Source: Gnetum montanum (taxonomy: Eukaryota; Streptophyta; Gnetopsida; Gnetales; Gnetaceae). Taken from it: a stretch of DNA of 64,000 nt. A program made the translations under genes and the position numbers. Below the pieces are notes generated by a model. The model did no database searches. It saw only the letters and a list, made by a program, of their open reading frames with translations, and was not told where the DNA came from. The stretch lies in assembly GCA_015680685.1 (NCBI GenBank), contig MNCI01037673.1, positions 990,595 to 1,054,594 of the forward strand, given 5' to 3'. The first letter of the stretch is position 1. Every line of letters starts with the position of its first letter. Below are positions 1 to 11,266 of this stretch, in pieces.

Positions 1-106
1 AGGTTGCGCTTAGGCTCAAACTTATGTTTTCATACTTGAGAAATAAAAACCTTACCTATTCTATTGATTATTATTTCTAAATTATATTATTTGAGGTGTT
101 ACTTAG

Positions 107-177
107 TGATGAGTGGCGAGGTACCCCTACACTCAACCATACGNATATCGCGGCCTAGTGTAAACCGCGTCTCATCA
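107..177 (-). mobile_element. Truncated solo LTR of the Athila-like group, with CTTAG target duplication
   Basis: The segment begins TGATGAGTGGCGAGG and ends GTCTCATCA, which are the reverse complements of the 3' and 5' LTR ends seen at 23698 and 22680. CTTAG occurs on both sides (102-106 and 178-182), and the related LTR at 13080-13100 lacks the insert. Intact LTRs of this group are about 850-1020 bp; here only about 70 bp remain around a single N at 144. The N falls exactly where the LTR interior is missing, so it may be an unsized assembly gap rather than one unknown base. Confidence 0.85.
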
Positions 178-1499
178 CTTAGTGATAAGGCTTGATTTGA
201 AAGCTTCAAGTCATGAGTTTAATTCTAGTTGACAATCTTGAGTTATAAAATTCTAACGCCACATACACATGTTTATTCCTTACATACAGTTCAATTAAGT
301 AGCTTACTATTTGTGACTACCCTATTAATTCTTAATATTGATGTCACTATGTTAAATGTTGATGTTAATTATTAGTCTATTTGATACATTTCTCAGCTTA
401 CAATGATTCAATTTTTTCCCTACAATGTGTCTGGGATGCTTTTGGTTATAGTTTGGGTCAACTACCAATGAAATATCTCTTAAGGACAACTTCCTATATC
501 AAACTATGGTTATGGAAATGGAAAATATTTTCTTTTCATAAATGAATAATTCTATCTTGAGGGGCATTACATGAAGGATGTGGGGGTTACAATACCGTAA
601 TGGTTGAGTGGTGGCCATTCATGGTAGTAGTTACGGTCATTAGTGGTGCATATGAGTGGCCATTTGAATAGGAGGTCTAGGAAATGGTAAAGGGGAAGAG
701 GCCCTAGGGCTCCAAAGAAGAACCAAGTGGATAGAGGAGGAACAAAAAAGTGGTAGTAGCGAGCTTTCCTCTAGCTTCTTCCGACAAGGAATAGTAGCTC
801 TCGATGGCTCCGAGCTGCAGGGGGCTTGACTTCTCTCTCCTTCCCCATTCCAGTAGGGTGGATGGTGGTAGGTGTTGTAGATGTTGTGATGGTGGCTGCA
901 ACTACAGACAACTGTAGTTGTATCATTAGTGGAAGAATGCACAACAACAAGCAAGGGTAAATAGTGCAACCAACAACAAAAGCATCTGTCACTACCGCTT
1001 GTCAAAGACACAAGTACATGTTAGAAGTTCACGCGTGGTGGTAGTTTTTTTGCATGGTACATGTTAGAAGCTCTCCCTCATAGGTAGTTTCTTCTTTCTC
1101 CATAGCTGCAAGTAATCTTCTTTCACCTATGATGGACAAGCATGTGGACCCGTGGCGATAGACTACTAGGCTCACACATCAGCGAGCAATAGAGTGATGG
1201 TCCTGTAGCAACATGTGGCAAACAATGCACATGTGTGTCAAATGAGTGGTCAAAGGTAGAATAATAGATAGCAGTGTTAGAACTGCAATGATGAGCATGT
1301 AACTAAAAAAAGGGGGGGAAGTCTATAGGTGACAATTTCTTTTCTTTTTTGGGTTGTAACCGGCAAGTGCCCACAGGGTCAACAAGCGGCAAGAGTGGGC
1401 AGCAAGGACTGACTTCTCTCCCTCTTCTCTCATTCACAATAGTTTTCCCTCCATTGCTCTCTCAACTACATAATGATCACAATGATCAGCAAGGACAAA

Positions 1500-1520
1500 T
1501 CTCTCTCTCTCTCTTTCTCT
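1500..1520. repeat. (CT)n microsatellite in the LTR of D
   Basis: A run of CT dinucleotides with one interruption. The same site in the right LTR (14417-14434) also carries a CT run, so the microsatellite predates or was copied with the element. Confidence 0.85.
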
Positions 1521-1840
1521 TGCCACAATGTTGCAGCAATAGATAATAGTATGGGATCCAGCCTCTTCTCTCTTCCTCTTCTAGTGGCGATAATAGTGGG
1601 ACCAAGGAAAATTTTAATTTTGTTGTTCTCTATTATTTCAAACAACCACTTATCTTAAATTTCAATAAGTTTTAATTAAAATTCCTTTTTTTTAGTTTAC
1701 TATTTTAAAAAGATAAAATAGCTCTCTTTAGCTGAGACTATTTCTAAGTTTCCATACCCATATGGGAGGCACCCTAGATAGTAATCTCTTAAAATGAGTT
1801 TCTTTTCCCCAATGTTGTAGCATCCAAATTTTATGCATCA

Positions 1841-2519
1841 ACAACCTTTGGAGCTAAAATGAGGGCTTGTTTTTTTCTTTTCTAATTTTTATTTTTATTT
1901 TTATTTTTTGTTATTCCAAAGGCCATTTTCATTTCTCTGTTTTCAATTTTTGCTTTCTATTTTTCTATTTTCATTTTTCTTCTTGTACTCAGTGGCCCAT
2001 TTTTAGGTTTTTGAAAATTTGTATTTCTATTCCCAGAACCCTTTATTTTTTTATTTCATTTGCAGATTTTTGTTTTCAGGTTTCTAAAATTTTTGTTTTT
2101 ATTACTAGAACCCTCATTTCCTATTTCTAGTCCTGATTAACAGTCATCAATTTTTCAATTTTACTAGTCTATTTTTCTTTTTCTTCTAGTCTTGTTTACA
2201 AGTTCATATTTTGGTGGTCCTTACCCTCGTTCCACCTTTGGTAAGGTGATTTTCTTAATATCATCCTACTTTAAATCTACTTTTCCAAAATTTCCACATT
2301 TACTGTTTTATTTTAGATTTTATATATATTATAATTTCATGCATTTATTTTTTAAAAAATAAATTTTTAATAGCATATTTTAGTGTTTTGTTTTCAAAAA
2401 TATATATATATTATCACAATTTTTCTTTTCTTTTTACTTAATCTTATAGTTTTATTTTGACATTCATATTTTATAATTTTTCATTTTATGAGCCAACTCT
2501 CCTCTACCCCTAGCTAACC
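1841..2519 (+). other. Leader of element D, T-rich, no gene
   Basis: Between the LTR end and the copia insertion the top strand is very T-rich (worst at 1870-2110 and 2290-2480) with no supported coding frame; the readable frame at 1867-2130 is low-complexity Phe/Ile and not a protein I recognise. A primer-binding site is expected directly after 1840, but I see no clear match to a plant tRNA 3' end. A short (TA)n run lies at 2400-2412. Confidence 0.5.
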
Positions 2520-2882
2520 TGAAGAGTCTAAAGGGCCCTAGATCTAGATCTAAGCTTAAAAGGAAAAATAAACGCGCTCTTGTTAAACTCTCTTAAATTC
2601 TATTATGTCTTCTATATCATCACTTCTATTATAAATGAATATGTGCTACTACAATTATATAGGCCTTGATCTCCCAAAAATAGATTTAGAGAGATAAGCA
2701 TGAATCTCGGAAATCATGGGGATGATCCTTATCATCTTATTTAAGGATCTTCTTAATATGGGATGGCATAAACATGGGATTGGATAAGAATTACATGAAT
2801 AGGATCTCATCTTATTTAAACTAGATTAATGGATGAGACCTATCTAATTCTATTGTGGAACATCTAGTCATCATATTCCACA
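2520..2882 (-). repeat. 3' LTR of the copia element
   Basis: The segment matches 7990-8367 almost base for base, apart from about 20 bases missing near 2560-2580. On the minus strand it starts TGTGGAATATGATG and ends AGACTCTTCA, giving the TG...CA termini expected of an LTR. The polypurine tract that should lie just upstream on the minus strand is lost in the N run. Confidence 0.9.
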
Positions 2883-2887
2883 AACCA

Positions 2888-3104
2888 NNNNNNNNNNNNN
2901 NNNNNNNNNNNNNNNNNNNNNNNNNNNNNNNNNNNNNNNNNNNNNNNNNNNNNNNNNNNNNNNNNNNNNNNNNNNNNNNNNNNNNNNNNNNNNNNNNNNN
3001 NNNNNNNNNNNNNNNNNNNNNNNNNNNNNNNNNNNNNNNNNNNNNNNNNNNNNNNNNNNNNNNNNNNNNNNNNNNNNNNNNNNNNNNNNNNNNNNNNNNN
3101 NNNN
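2888..3104. other. Assembly gap (217 N)
   Basis: The unknown bases cover the end of the copia RNase H region and the polypurine tract next to the 3' LTR. Frames running through it are meaningless. Confidence 0.99.
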
Positions 3105-4365
3105 CCATCGCAATAGCACTTGTGCTATCATAGTATAAGCAAATGGGAGGTTCGAGTGTATATCCCATTTTAGTGAAAACAAAGTGGATCCATATGGCCT
3201 AAGTAGCAATATTCGATGCAATAATGTATTTTGCTTTAGCTATTGAGAGGGAAACTATAGATTTCTTCTTTGATCCCCATGAGATAAGTGATGGACCGAA
3301 GAAGAAACAAAAACTAGAAGTTGACTTTCAATCTTCAAGGTCTCCTCCCTAATCTGCTTCAGTGTATCCCCATACCTTGAAATTTGTATGTCGATGAAAC
3401 ATGATCCCAAAATTTGTTGTAGTTCTTAGGTATCGCAATATCCATTTTATAGCTTTCCAATGTGATTCATGTGGATCTTGCATGAACCAACAAAGGTAGT
3501 TTACAGCATATTGGATATCTAGACAAGTATTGAAGAGATACATTAAACTACCAACTAGGGATCTATATAGTGGTGTATCTAAAGGATTATAATTAATCAT
3601 GCCAAATTTCTCAATTAAGGATTGGGAAAATTTCATTTGGCATATGGAAATTGATTTGGTTCATTGAATAACTTGAAAACCCAGAAAATATGACATCTTT
3701 CCTAAATCAGACATTTTGAATTCTTTTTTCATGGCATTAAGAAAATTATTTTCTAATGCAATTGTAGAAGAAAAATAGATTAAATCATCTACATATAAAC
3801 AAACAAAAATACAATCATCTCTAGATACCTTTTTCTATATTATTATTTGGGATTGAAAGTTGATGAAGCCTTCATGCATGAAAAATGTATGAATACGTGC
3901 ATACCATGCACGTGGAGCTTGCTTGAACCCATATAATGCTTTATGAAGCTTGTAAACATGATTTCGTTTTCCTTCATCAATGAAGCATGGTGGTTGTTCC
4001 ACGTAAACTTCTTCATTACGAACTTCATTGAGAAATGTAGAAGTCACATCTAGTTGATAAACCACATAGCTAGCTTGTGCAACAATGGCAAGAAAAATTC
4101 TTACAAATTTCATCTATGAAACAACAACAAAGTTATCATCAAAGTCTTTGCCTTGTTTTTGAAAATAGCCTTTGGCAACTAGGTGAGCTTTGAATTTTTC
4201 TATTTCACCATATTCATTTCTCTTAGGTTTAAATATCCATTTTAAATCGATAACAAGCTTACTAGATGGATGAAGAACTAGGCTCCCAAGTGTTGTTTTT
4301 ATTAATTTGATGTAGCTCTTTCTCCATGGCATCAATCCAATGGTTATCCAGCGTAGCTTCAACAA
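3105..4365 (-). pseudogene. copia reverse transcriptase and RNase H, broken
   Basis: This is the RT and RNase H part of the copia polyprotein, which copies element RNA into DNA and degrades the RNA strand. Reading leftwards, 4365-4114 holds the start of the RT (a KWIFKPKRNEYGEIEKFKA-type segment followed by LVAKGY), 4113-3835 the palm start (YQLDVTSTFLN, ALYGFKQAPRAWY), 3795-3784 an intact YVDD catalytic motif in a shifted frame, 3636-3349 the connection domain (RSLVGSLMYL, DIQYAVNYL), and 3168-3105 the RNase H motif YYDSTSAIAM. At least two frameshifts and several stops separate these blocks, so no functional enzyme is made even though the catalytic motif survives. Confidence 0.9.
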
Positions 4366-5700
4366 CTGTGGATGATTCCATTAAACATCATCACTCACCC
4401 CCATCAATGTAAGTAGTGCAAAAAATTCATCGTCCATCATAGTGTAGAGAGCATCTTCAATAGAATCCATGTCCTAGGTTGGTGGAGCAGTGTCTTCACA
4501 AAAAGTGACTTTATGTCATGTGCTTTGTAAAATTTGTATCCAACATGTTGGAGGTTGGATGATATTGAGCTACTTGAGAAGTGGATGGAATGTGCTGTGA
4601 TGTGGACATTATTGAGGTAGAAGATGTGTCGAATGGAATGATTTGAGAGGGTGCTACTGCAAAGGTTTGTCCTTGAAGAGGGAATGAAATTTGATGATGT
4701 TGCTCTACTGTATTGGTGTGAGAAACATGATACTTTATATCCCAATGTGGAGTGGCATTGGAATTATTTTTGGATGGGATTGAGTCCAGAAAATCAAGAA
4801 ACAAATGGTCAGCTATGGTACAATTTATGTCCAAACTCAAGTATTAAGGCCAAGATGGAAAACATTATGTTTCGATAGATAGGATCCTTGCATTGTCAGC
4901 TGCAAAATAATGGATTATGAGTGGCCAATGATCATGCATGAATATTTGGGCTTCATTGTGTTAAAAAGTAGTAGGGAATAAAGATGTTGATGAAGATGAT
5001 GCAATAAAAATAGGACAAGTAATACCTGGATGACTATGCTAGGGTTGTGTATGATGTGCTAGTCATTGGTTTATTGCTACCATGGATTCATGTTGTTTGC
5101 TGGTTCATGACTAGAAAAATGAAAAGAATGCAACTAGAATTTTATGGCATGTGTATTGTTTGGGTGATGGATGGTGACAGGAATCTATGGGAAGTAGCAA
5201 TTGGTTTCACTATTATTGATTACGGTAGATGAAAACGGTCAGTTGGGTGGCACTTCCTAAAGCAAACAAGAATTTGCATATCCTTTTTTATCCCTATAGC
5301 CTAATGTATTTATTTTTTGGTTTTTCTTTATCCATTGCATGGTAGCTTCCTAGCCCACTGATTCTAGAAGTATGCACAACAGTTGGAAAATGGTGTGGTT
5401 ACAAATGTAAATATTTCTATCCTTGTTGGAAGGTGCATGCTTGCGTATTGGATAGCGGGGGCTACATGTTTTGATCGTAACTTGCCAATTCATGGTGAGA
5501 GTTGGCATAAGATGTGTTGTTTGCTATGTTATGATGTCCCACTTCAATCCTGCGTATTCCTTCATGTTGACCAAAAATCAGATTTTGCCTCACATGGTTG
5601 ATTTTGCTATTCCACGTTGCCATCAAAAATACTTTTATATGGTTTTTGATTTGGTTTTGGTTCCATACATTGTCTTCCACATTGTTTGGCTTCAAATTCA
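4366..5700 (-). other. copia integrase-RT linker, possibly with extra sequence
   Basis: The segment between the integrase tail and the RT start is longer than I would expect for a copia linker. The minus frame at 4840-4511 is rich in Ser, Thr, Gln and His, as such linkers often are. The part at about 4880-5460 has no frame I recognise on either strand. Plus-strand frames here (4651-4878, 5047-5232) look like shadows. I could not identify an insertion boundary. Confidence 0.5.
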
Positions 5701-6600
5701 CTAAAATGGATGTCCCGTGAATTAATTACCCTTTTATCTTTTTCATCATAACATTTTTAGGCTTTGATATTTTTGGCATAACCAAGAAAAATGCATGATG
5801 TAGATTTCATATATAATTTTTGCCAATTTTGTGTAGGAATTTGGAAATAACAAGGTGAACCAAAAATTTTCAAATAAGAGATATTGGGTGGATAACCATT
5901 CCATAATTCATATGGTGTTTTGTCTAGAATTGACTTTGATGGCACACTATTTAAAAGATAAATTGATGTTGCACAAGCTTCTACCCAAAACTTATTTCCT
6001 AAACTTGATATTTGGAGTAGACATCTTGCCATTTCAACCACTATTCTATTTTTTTTGTCTTAGTGATGCCATTTTTTTGAGGTGTAAATGATGTGGTAGT
6101 TTAATGAATAATCCCATCTTTCTTGCAAAATTCATCAAATTCATTTGATAAAAATTCACCGCCATGATCTATTCATATTTTCTTAATTGCATTACCACAT
6201 TGATTTTCTACTTCCACCTTGAATTCTTTAAAAAATCCCAATTTTTGACCTTTTAATTTCATAAAATACCCTCAAGAAAATCTTGAAAAATCATCAACTA
6301 TGATTAACATATATCGATTTTTACCTAGGCTCAATGTTTGCATGGGACTGCATAAATCCACATGAAGTAGATCTATTTTTTCTTGAGATCTATGTTCTTC
6401 TATAGGAAACAACAACCTTGTAATTTTTCCTAATTGACATATGCCACAATCATGATTATCTGGCAAAGAAAAATGTGGCATACCTCTTACAATTTCTCCT
6501 TTTTTCATGTGGTCCATTGAGCCAAAGTTGATATGTCCTAACCGAGCATGTCATAACCATGCTATGTCTTCAGTGACAGTGAGACAATGAACATGCTTTT
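5701..6600 (-). pseudogene. copia GAG-pre-integrase and integrase, broken
   Basis: Integrase joins element cDNA to the host chromosome. Reading leftwards, 6517-6272 carries the zinc-binding pre-integrase segment (HDCGICQLGK) and the first catalytic region (LLHVDLCSPM, LIIVDDFSRF). Near 6165-6150 a DHGGEF-type segment matches the DNGGEF motif with Asn changed to His. At 6041-5757 the core end is readable (RCLLQISSLGNKFWVEA, PYELWNGYPPNISYLKIFG, CIFLGY). The continuing frame after 5757 carries the C-terminal RDIHF segment. Frameshifts divide it into at least three pieces. Confidence 0.88.
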
Positions 6601-6746
6601 GCATCTACAACTCGTACATTTGATTCTTGCTTATAGGGATAATAGTAATACCTTTATCATCATCAGCCTTAGAAATTTTACAAACATCTTTTTTAGATTC
6701 AACATGATACCCATTACAACATAATTACCCCACACTTAATAAATTC

Positions 6747-7089
6747 TTAAAGATCTAGAACAAAATAGATCTGAGAGATAACATATTTGTTACCTTGAGT
6801 TGTTGTGAAGGTAAGTGATCCAACCCCGAAAATGGTTAACTTCTTCCCATTACCTTTGGCTACCTTTCCATCATATTTTTCCAAGCTTGAGAACAATTTC
6901 TTATTCCCTATCATGTGATTGCTACACCCACTATCAACATACAAAATGTTTTTGTTGTTGCTAGCATTTGGTACCTTTGTAGAGATCAAGAGTTGATCTT
7001 CCTCCTTTTTAGTGTAAAATAATTTCTTACCTTTTTTTTGATCTTCATGTTCTACAATTTTTTCTTTTTCCCTTCTTTTCATACTTCTT
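6747..7089 (-). pseudogene. copia aspartic protease, broken
   Basis: The frame includes NILYVDSGCSNHMIG, the copia retropepsin active site (Asp-Ser-Gly), followed by GVGSLTF and YVISQIYFVLDL, which fit the flap and C-terminal blocks. The protease cleaves the Gag-Pol polyprotein. The active site looks intact, but the frame ends in a stop before integrase and is shifted relative to the gag zinc knuckle upstream. Confidence 0.85.
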
Positions 7090-7959
7090 CCTTGATCAAC
7101 ATTCAAGAGTATTGTGGGTGTTGGTACCACAAAAATCACAATGCTTACCTTCCTTTAATTGATTTGATCTTCCACGACCATGACCTCTAGATCTACTGCA
7201 ACCACTTCCACATCCTCTGAATGAGGATCCACTTGAGGATATTTGATGTTGATTTTGATTTTGATTAGATGTCCTCTGAAATTGTGCTTAAAATGCATTT
7301 GCTATTAAATCCTCATGATCAGCAATTCTTTGCTTGTATGTCCTTAAGCTTCCTATGAGCTCAACCATGGTAATCTTATCAAGATCTCTTGCTTCTTCAA
7401 TATCCATGACAATGGGATCATATTGTCTAGTTACACTTCTAAGGATCTTTTCAATAGTATGCCTTTCCTCAAGTGTTTCTTCACAAGATTCAAGTCCATT
7501 TCAAACTTGTTGAAATTGGCTAATGTATTGATCAATATTCTCTGAATTTACCATGTGCAAAGATTCAAAATCTTTCCTTAAAACTTGTAACTTGATAACA
7601 CAAACTTTTAATGATCCCTTGTATGCAATCTCTAGTGCATCCCATGTAGCTTTGCTTGTTTGATGCATGACAATTTTGGAAAAGATTATTAGATCTAACA
7701 TAGATTGAATGATGAATAATGCTTTTGCATCTTTCTTATGAAGCTTCTTAAATTCATTCTTTTCATCTTCCTTCAAGGCTTGAAATGTTGCTTGATCAAC
7801 ATCTTGGAATCCATTTTCAACAAGATCTGAAAGATCTAGTGAGATCAAAAATGTCTTCATCTTGATTGCCCAATATTCATAATTTTCTCCATTGAAGATA
7901 GGAACTTGGAGAGACATGGATCCATGATTTTGGGCCATCCTAGTGAGATCTATTATCAA
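7090..7959 (-). pseudogene. copia gag with CCHC zinc knuckle, broken
   Basis: Gag forms the virus-like particle that packages element RNA. The start at 7959 gives a frame to 7501 with the copia gag domain signature (VPIFNGENYEYWAIKMKTFL near residues 19-38, then TSKATWDALE). A second frame over 7500-7100 adds RTYKQRIADHEDLI, an Arg/Gly/Ser-rich segment, and a CCHC knuckle CDFCGTNTHNTLEC at about 7140-7099, immediately followed by a stop. The start lies 30 bases from the 5' LTR, which fits a copia leader. Confidence 0.88.
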
Positions 7960-7972
7960 GAATCTGAGCTAA

Positions 7973-7989
7973 CCTACTCCAGTACCAAA
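7973..7989 (-). other. copia primer-binding site remnant
   Basis: Directly inside the 5' LTR the minus strand reads TTTGGTACTGGAGTAGG, a diverged form of the usual TGGTATCAGAGC complement of initiator tRNA-Met. The position is right but the match is poor. Confidence 0.5.
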
Positions 7990-8367
7990 TGAAGAGTCTA
8001 AAGAGCCCTTGATCTAGATCTAAGCTTAAAGAAAATAAAGAACTTTGTTAGAACAAACACACTCTTGTTAAACTCTCTTGAATTCTATTATGTCTTCTAT
8101 ATCATCACTTCTATTATGAATGAATATGTGCTACTACAATTATATAGGCCTTGATCTCCCAAGAATATATTTGGAGAGATAAGCATGAATCTCAAAAATC
8201 ATGGGGATGATCCTTATCATCTTATTTAAGGATCTTCTTAATATGGAATGACCTAAACATGGGATTGGATAAGAATTACATAAATAGGATCTCATCTTAT
8301 TTAAAATAGATTAATGGATGAGACCTATCTAATTCTATTGTGGAACATCTAGTCATCATATTCCACA
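7990..8367 (-). repeat. 5' LTR of the copia element
   Basis: The 378-bp partner of 2520-2882. It begins (minus strand) TGTGGAATATG and ends CTCTTCA. It retains about 20 bases missing from the 3' copy near 8030-8060. Confidence 0.9.
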
Positions 8368-8372
8368 TGACC

Positions 8373-9760
8373 AACTACACATCACCTTACATTAAGGAAA
8401 TGACAAGCTTTACATTTTCTAAGTTCTAGTCCTAGGAGAACTTAAACTAGGATAGCAGTTAATCAAACCCTAGCTCCCATAGTGAGTAATTCCTTTAGCT
8501 TTACTAACTACCATGACATCCCAAAATTCTTCCAAAACATAAACTTGTTTCTTGATTCCACAAGCCCTACTAGTAATGCCCACCAACACATACAATGTTT
8601 CGAAACCTTACTAGGATCCATAACATTATACAAAATGATTCGGCATGTAGGGTGTTTGTGACAACATTCAGGAGTAAAGTAATCCAATGGTTCTTAATGC
8701 TTCTAAATGCCTCCATCAACTCATGGAAGGGGTTTAAAAATAAGTTCCTAATTCAATTTGACAATTTCACTAGCCCAACCATAGCATCGAGTAGTTTTAC
8801 AAGCTTAAGGAAAATACCTAGACAGAATGTCCAAGACTACAACTTAATATTTCTTCATCAACTTACCTATATGCCAAATGAGATGCATATGCAACCTAAG
8901 GGTATCCTTAACTTTTACTTGTCCATCATTGACCCATTCTTTATCTATGCCATCAAATCTAATCCCAACATAATAGAAATACAGGGGGCAATGGCCAAAG
9001 CTGTGGAGTTAGAACAAATTACCCTTATGAACAGCATCCAAATCCAATTTGGGATGATAAGCATTACTAATCCTATGCAATCTAACCCTCTACCTCTACC
9101 AACCTTCCCAATGGCTAACGCTATGTTCCAAACTCCCACTCCTCTTCAACTAACTCAACCCTCAAACAATCATTTTTAAGGTCCCACATCTTCTTCATTC
9201 CTACCATTTAACACTAGTTTGAATGATAACCAATTAAAGGCTTGAATCTAATCAATCATAAACCCAAATGGAATATCCAACCCTGTTGGACCTACAACTC
9301 AAACTAAAAATCAGATGACCCAGATATTAACTTCACTATAGAAACTTTTGAATGAAGTAGTTAAACTAAAGCAAAACAACAACAAGTGTCCTCTACAATT
9401 TGAAAAGCCAAGTTCATTAGTCAACAATGATTATTGTCATCTCCATAACATGAGGCAACATTCTAAGAGGACTTGTCCTCAATTCTTGGCATTATATGGC
9501 AACCATACGCAAGGTCAACAAAATGGAAAACCCCCTATTATGGTCCTTAATGTACACCATGAAACCGAGAATGAGGAAGTTTCTTCATTTGAACAAGTCA
9601 TGGTAAGCAACCCCAACCCACATGACACATGTTACCATAGACTTAGTGACATTGTGAACACCACACAACAAAAAACTAGGAATAATCCTTATACACCCCA
9701 AATAGAAGAGTTCCTAGTCAAAATAATACAAACAACCAAACTAGGCTACCTCAAGTAAAC
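8373..9760 (+). pseudogene. gag of Ty3/gypsy element D, broken
   Basis: The frame from 8595 to 9179 matches the Retrotrans_gag type: the CRVFVTTFRSKVIQWF block, INSWKGFKNKFLIQF, and a run ending in EIQGAMAKAVELEQ. A further 200 bases upstream are in a different frame (HQHIQC near 8580), so the real start has been lost near the copia insertion. After a stop at 9179 a second frame (9348-9758) contains DYCHLHNMRQHSKRTC, a degenerate cysteine-histidine knuckle. Function would be particle assembly. The pieces sit in order ahead of the protease. Confidence 0.85.
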
Positions 9761-9856
9761 GCCCCACAACGACCAAGCTCCCCTTCTCTACCTAGAAGAG
9801 CCCCACCTCAACTAGAAGTAAAAGATGTATCTAAGACCTATGATCTAGTTGAGGAT

Positions 9857-10990
9857 TTGAAGAAAATTAAAGCTAACATTTCAATGTATGACCTTCTACA
9901 GTTTAATGAAATGAAAGATGTGATCCAAGAGATAGTTCATAGACTGGAAACCAATAGAGAAAAATTCTCAATCTCCAAAAGGAAAGTCCACTTCGTAGAA
10001 ATTCCTAACACACTATCATTACATAACACAAGAAATTCCAAGTCAAGTAAGAAAGAGAAATCTCCTTTCCTAACAACATCGATTATTTTAGGAAGGAATG
10101 TCCATAATTATTTAATGGATTCTGGCGCAACTATTAGTGTCATGCCTCTTGAGGTATGTAAAGCTTTAGAAGCACAAATGATACCACAAATGAAAAGTGT
10201 GATTCAACTCAATGGATCTGATGTACTTGTAGTAGGTTCATTAAAAGAAGTGAAAGTGCAACTTAAGCAATGCCCCACATTTACATGTTGCGTGAGTATC
10301 TTAGTAGTTGACATGTCACCCACCTACGGTGTGCTCTTATCTAGGACTTTTGGAGCTAAGTTTGGGGGCTTCTTTAGGTTAGATTTTTCAGAACTATTAA
10401 TCCTTATCAAAGAAAAATCTAAATACATGGTCATACAAAGAGAGCCTTTTTACAAACGAGTAGTTATAACCTTTAAGCAACAAAATCGATCTTTCAAAAA
10501 TCAAAATACTAATCTTTACATTGGAGTTATTGAGGTTGAGTGTGGTGAACATGTTATAAATGACCATGTGAGTGAAATTACAAAAACAAACCTTTTTCCT
10601 CATACAGATTCCACCCAACCATATCAAACTTCTAGAGAAGGTGAAGAAATCCATGAAGATACCTTGCCTTATCATCAACACAATGGATTTCTTCTGAGTG
10701 ATCCACCATCTTTAAGAGAGGACAAAGATATAAATGATATCCCAACCATCAAAACGTTAGAAGGTGTGCCAAATTTTGATGACATATCCATTGAACATGT
10801 TCCTAGAGAAGTTGCATTCATTGATTTACGAAAACCTAGACCTAAGATTGAAACTTACATGAAAGAAAAACTTGATGAACTTCTAGGATCTAAAATTATT
10901 CATCTTATGGAACATGCAAGTTTAGTGCCTAATAGAAAAAAAACAAGAAAATTAAGATTATGTATTGATTTTTATAATCTTAATCATTGA
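9857..10990 (+). pseudogene. Aspartic protease and start of RT, element D
   Basis: A 377-codon frame without stops. Around residues 90-100 (near 10130) it has NYLMDSGATISVMP, the retropepsin DSGA active site, and near residue 160 TYGVLLSRTFG. The last 60 residues (KLDELLGSKIIHLMEHASLVPNRKK then LRLCIDFYNLN) are the first motifs of a Ty3/gypsy reverse transcriptase. The frame then stops abruptly at LNH, and the next sequence is the integrase C-terminus, so the RT palm, RNase H and most of the integrase are deleted. Confidence 0.88.
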
Positions 10991-10999
10991 AAAATTGTT

Positions 11000-11266
11000 A
11001 AAAGATGGTCTAATAAGAAACATGTAGGTAAAGCCTTTAAGATAGGAGATCTAGTCCTTAAGAGAGATAGAGCATCTAGTCGAGCTAGTCTTCAATGTAA
11101 GTTCTCTCCTATGTGGTGAGGCCCATTTCAAGTTATAACTGTCATTGGCCCTAATGTATAAAAAATTGCTAATTTGCAAGGATATAAGTTACCTAGAAAT
11201 TTTAATGCATTTCATCTAAAGCATTCCTACTTAGGTGCCCCATGTGGACACTTGGTAGATTCTTAG
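11000..11266 (+). pseudogene. Integrase C-terminal domain, element D
   Basis: One frame with two in-frame stops (TGA at about 11117, TAA near 11159) reads KAFKIGDLVLKRDRAS, then GPFQVITVIGP, and KLPRNFNAFHLKHSYL, the usual end of a Ty3/gypsy integrase that contacts DNA and host chromatin. It joins the RT start at 10990 directly, marking an internal deletion of probably about 2 kb or more. Confidence 0.85.

Larger units (their letters stand above)
1..1840 (+). repeat. 5' LTR of Ty3/gypsy element D, left end cut by window
   Basis: This stretch is a direct repeat of 12992-14834 in the same order and orientation, and both copies stop at the same TTTTATGCATCA. About 400 bases that start the right-hand copy lie outside the window here. 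Long ORFs on either strand do not resemble known proteins and are shared by both copies only as DNA. It holds a (CT)n run at 1500-1520 and an inserted solo LTR at 107-177 that the right copy lacks. The LTR reading rests on position: gag, protease and integrase remnants of D lie between the two repeats, and a polypurine tract precedes the right copy. Confidence 0.75.
2520..8367 (-). mobile_element. Ty1/copia LTR retrotransposon inserted in element D
   Basis: The element reads right to left: 5' LTR (7990-8367), primer-site remnant, gag, protease, integrase, RT, RNase H, 3' LTR (2520-2882). Integrase ahead of RT defines Ty1/copia order. The flanks TAACC (2515-2519) and TGACC (8368-8372) differ at one base and fit a 5-bp target duplication. 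At 5.85 kb its length is close to a normal copia element, but every domain is broken by stops or frameshifts and part of the 3' end is an N run. It splits the gag region of gypsy element D. Confidence 0.9.

Noticed and set aside
1867-2130. Frame of 87 codons
   Set aside because: Phe/Ile low complexity from T-rich DNA, no conserved feature.
4651-5232. Plus-strand frames inside the copia element
   Set aside because: Not conserved with any family; lie opposite the minus-strand linker.
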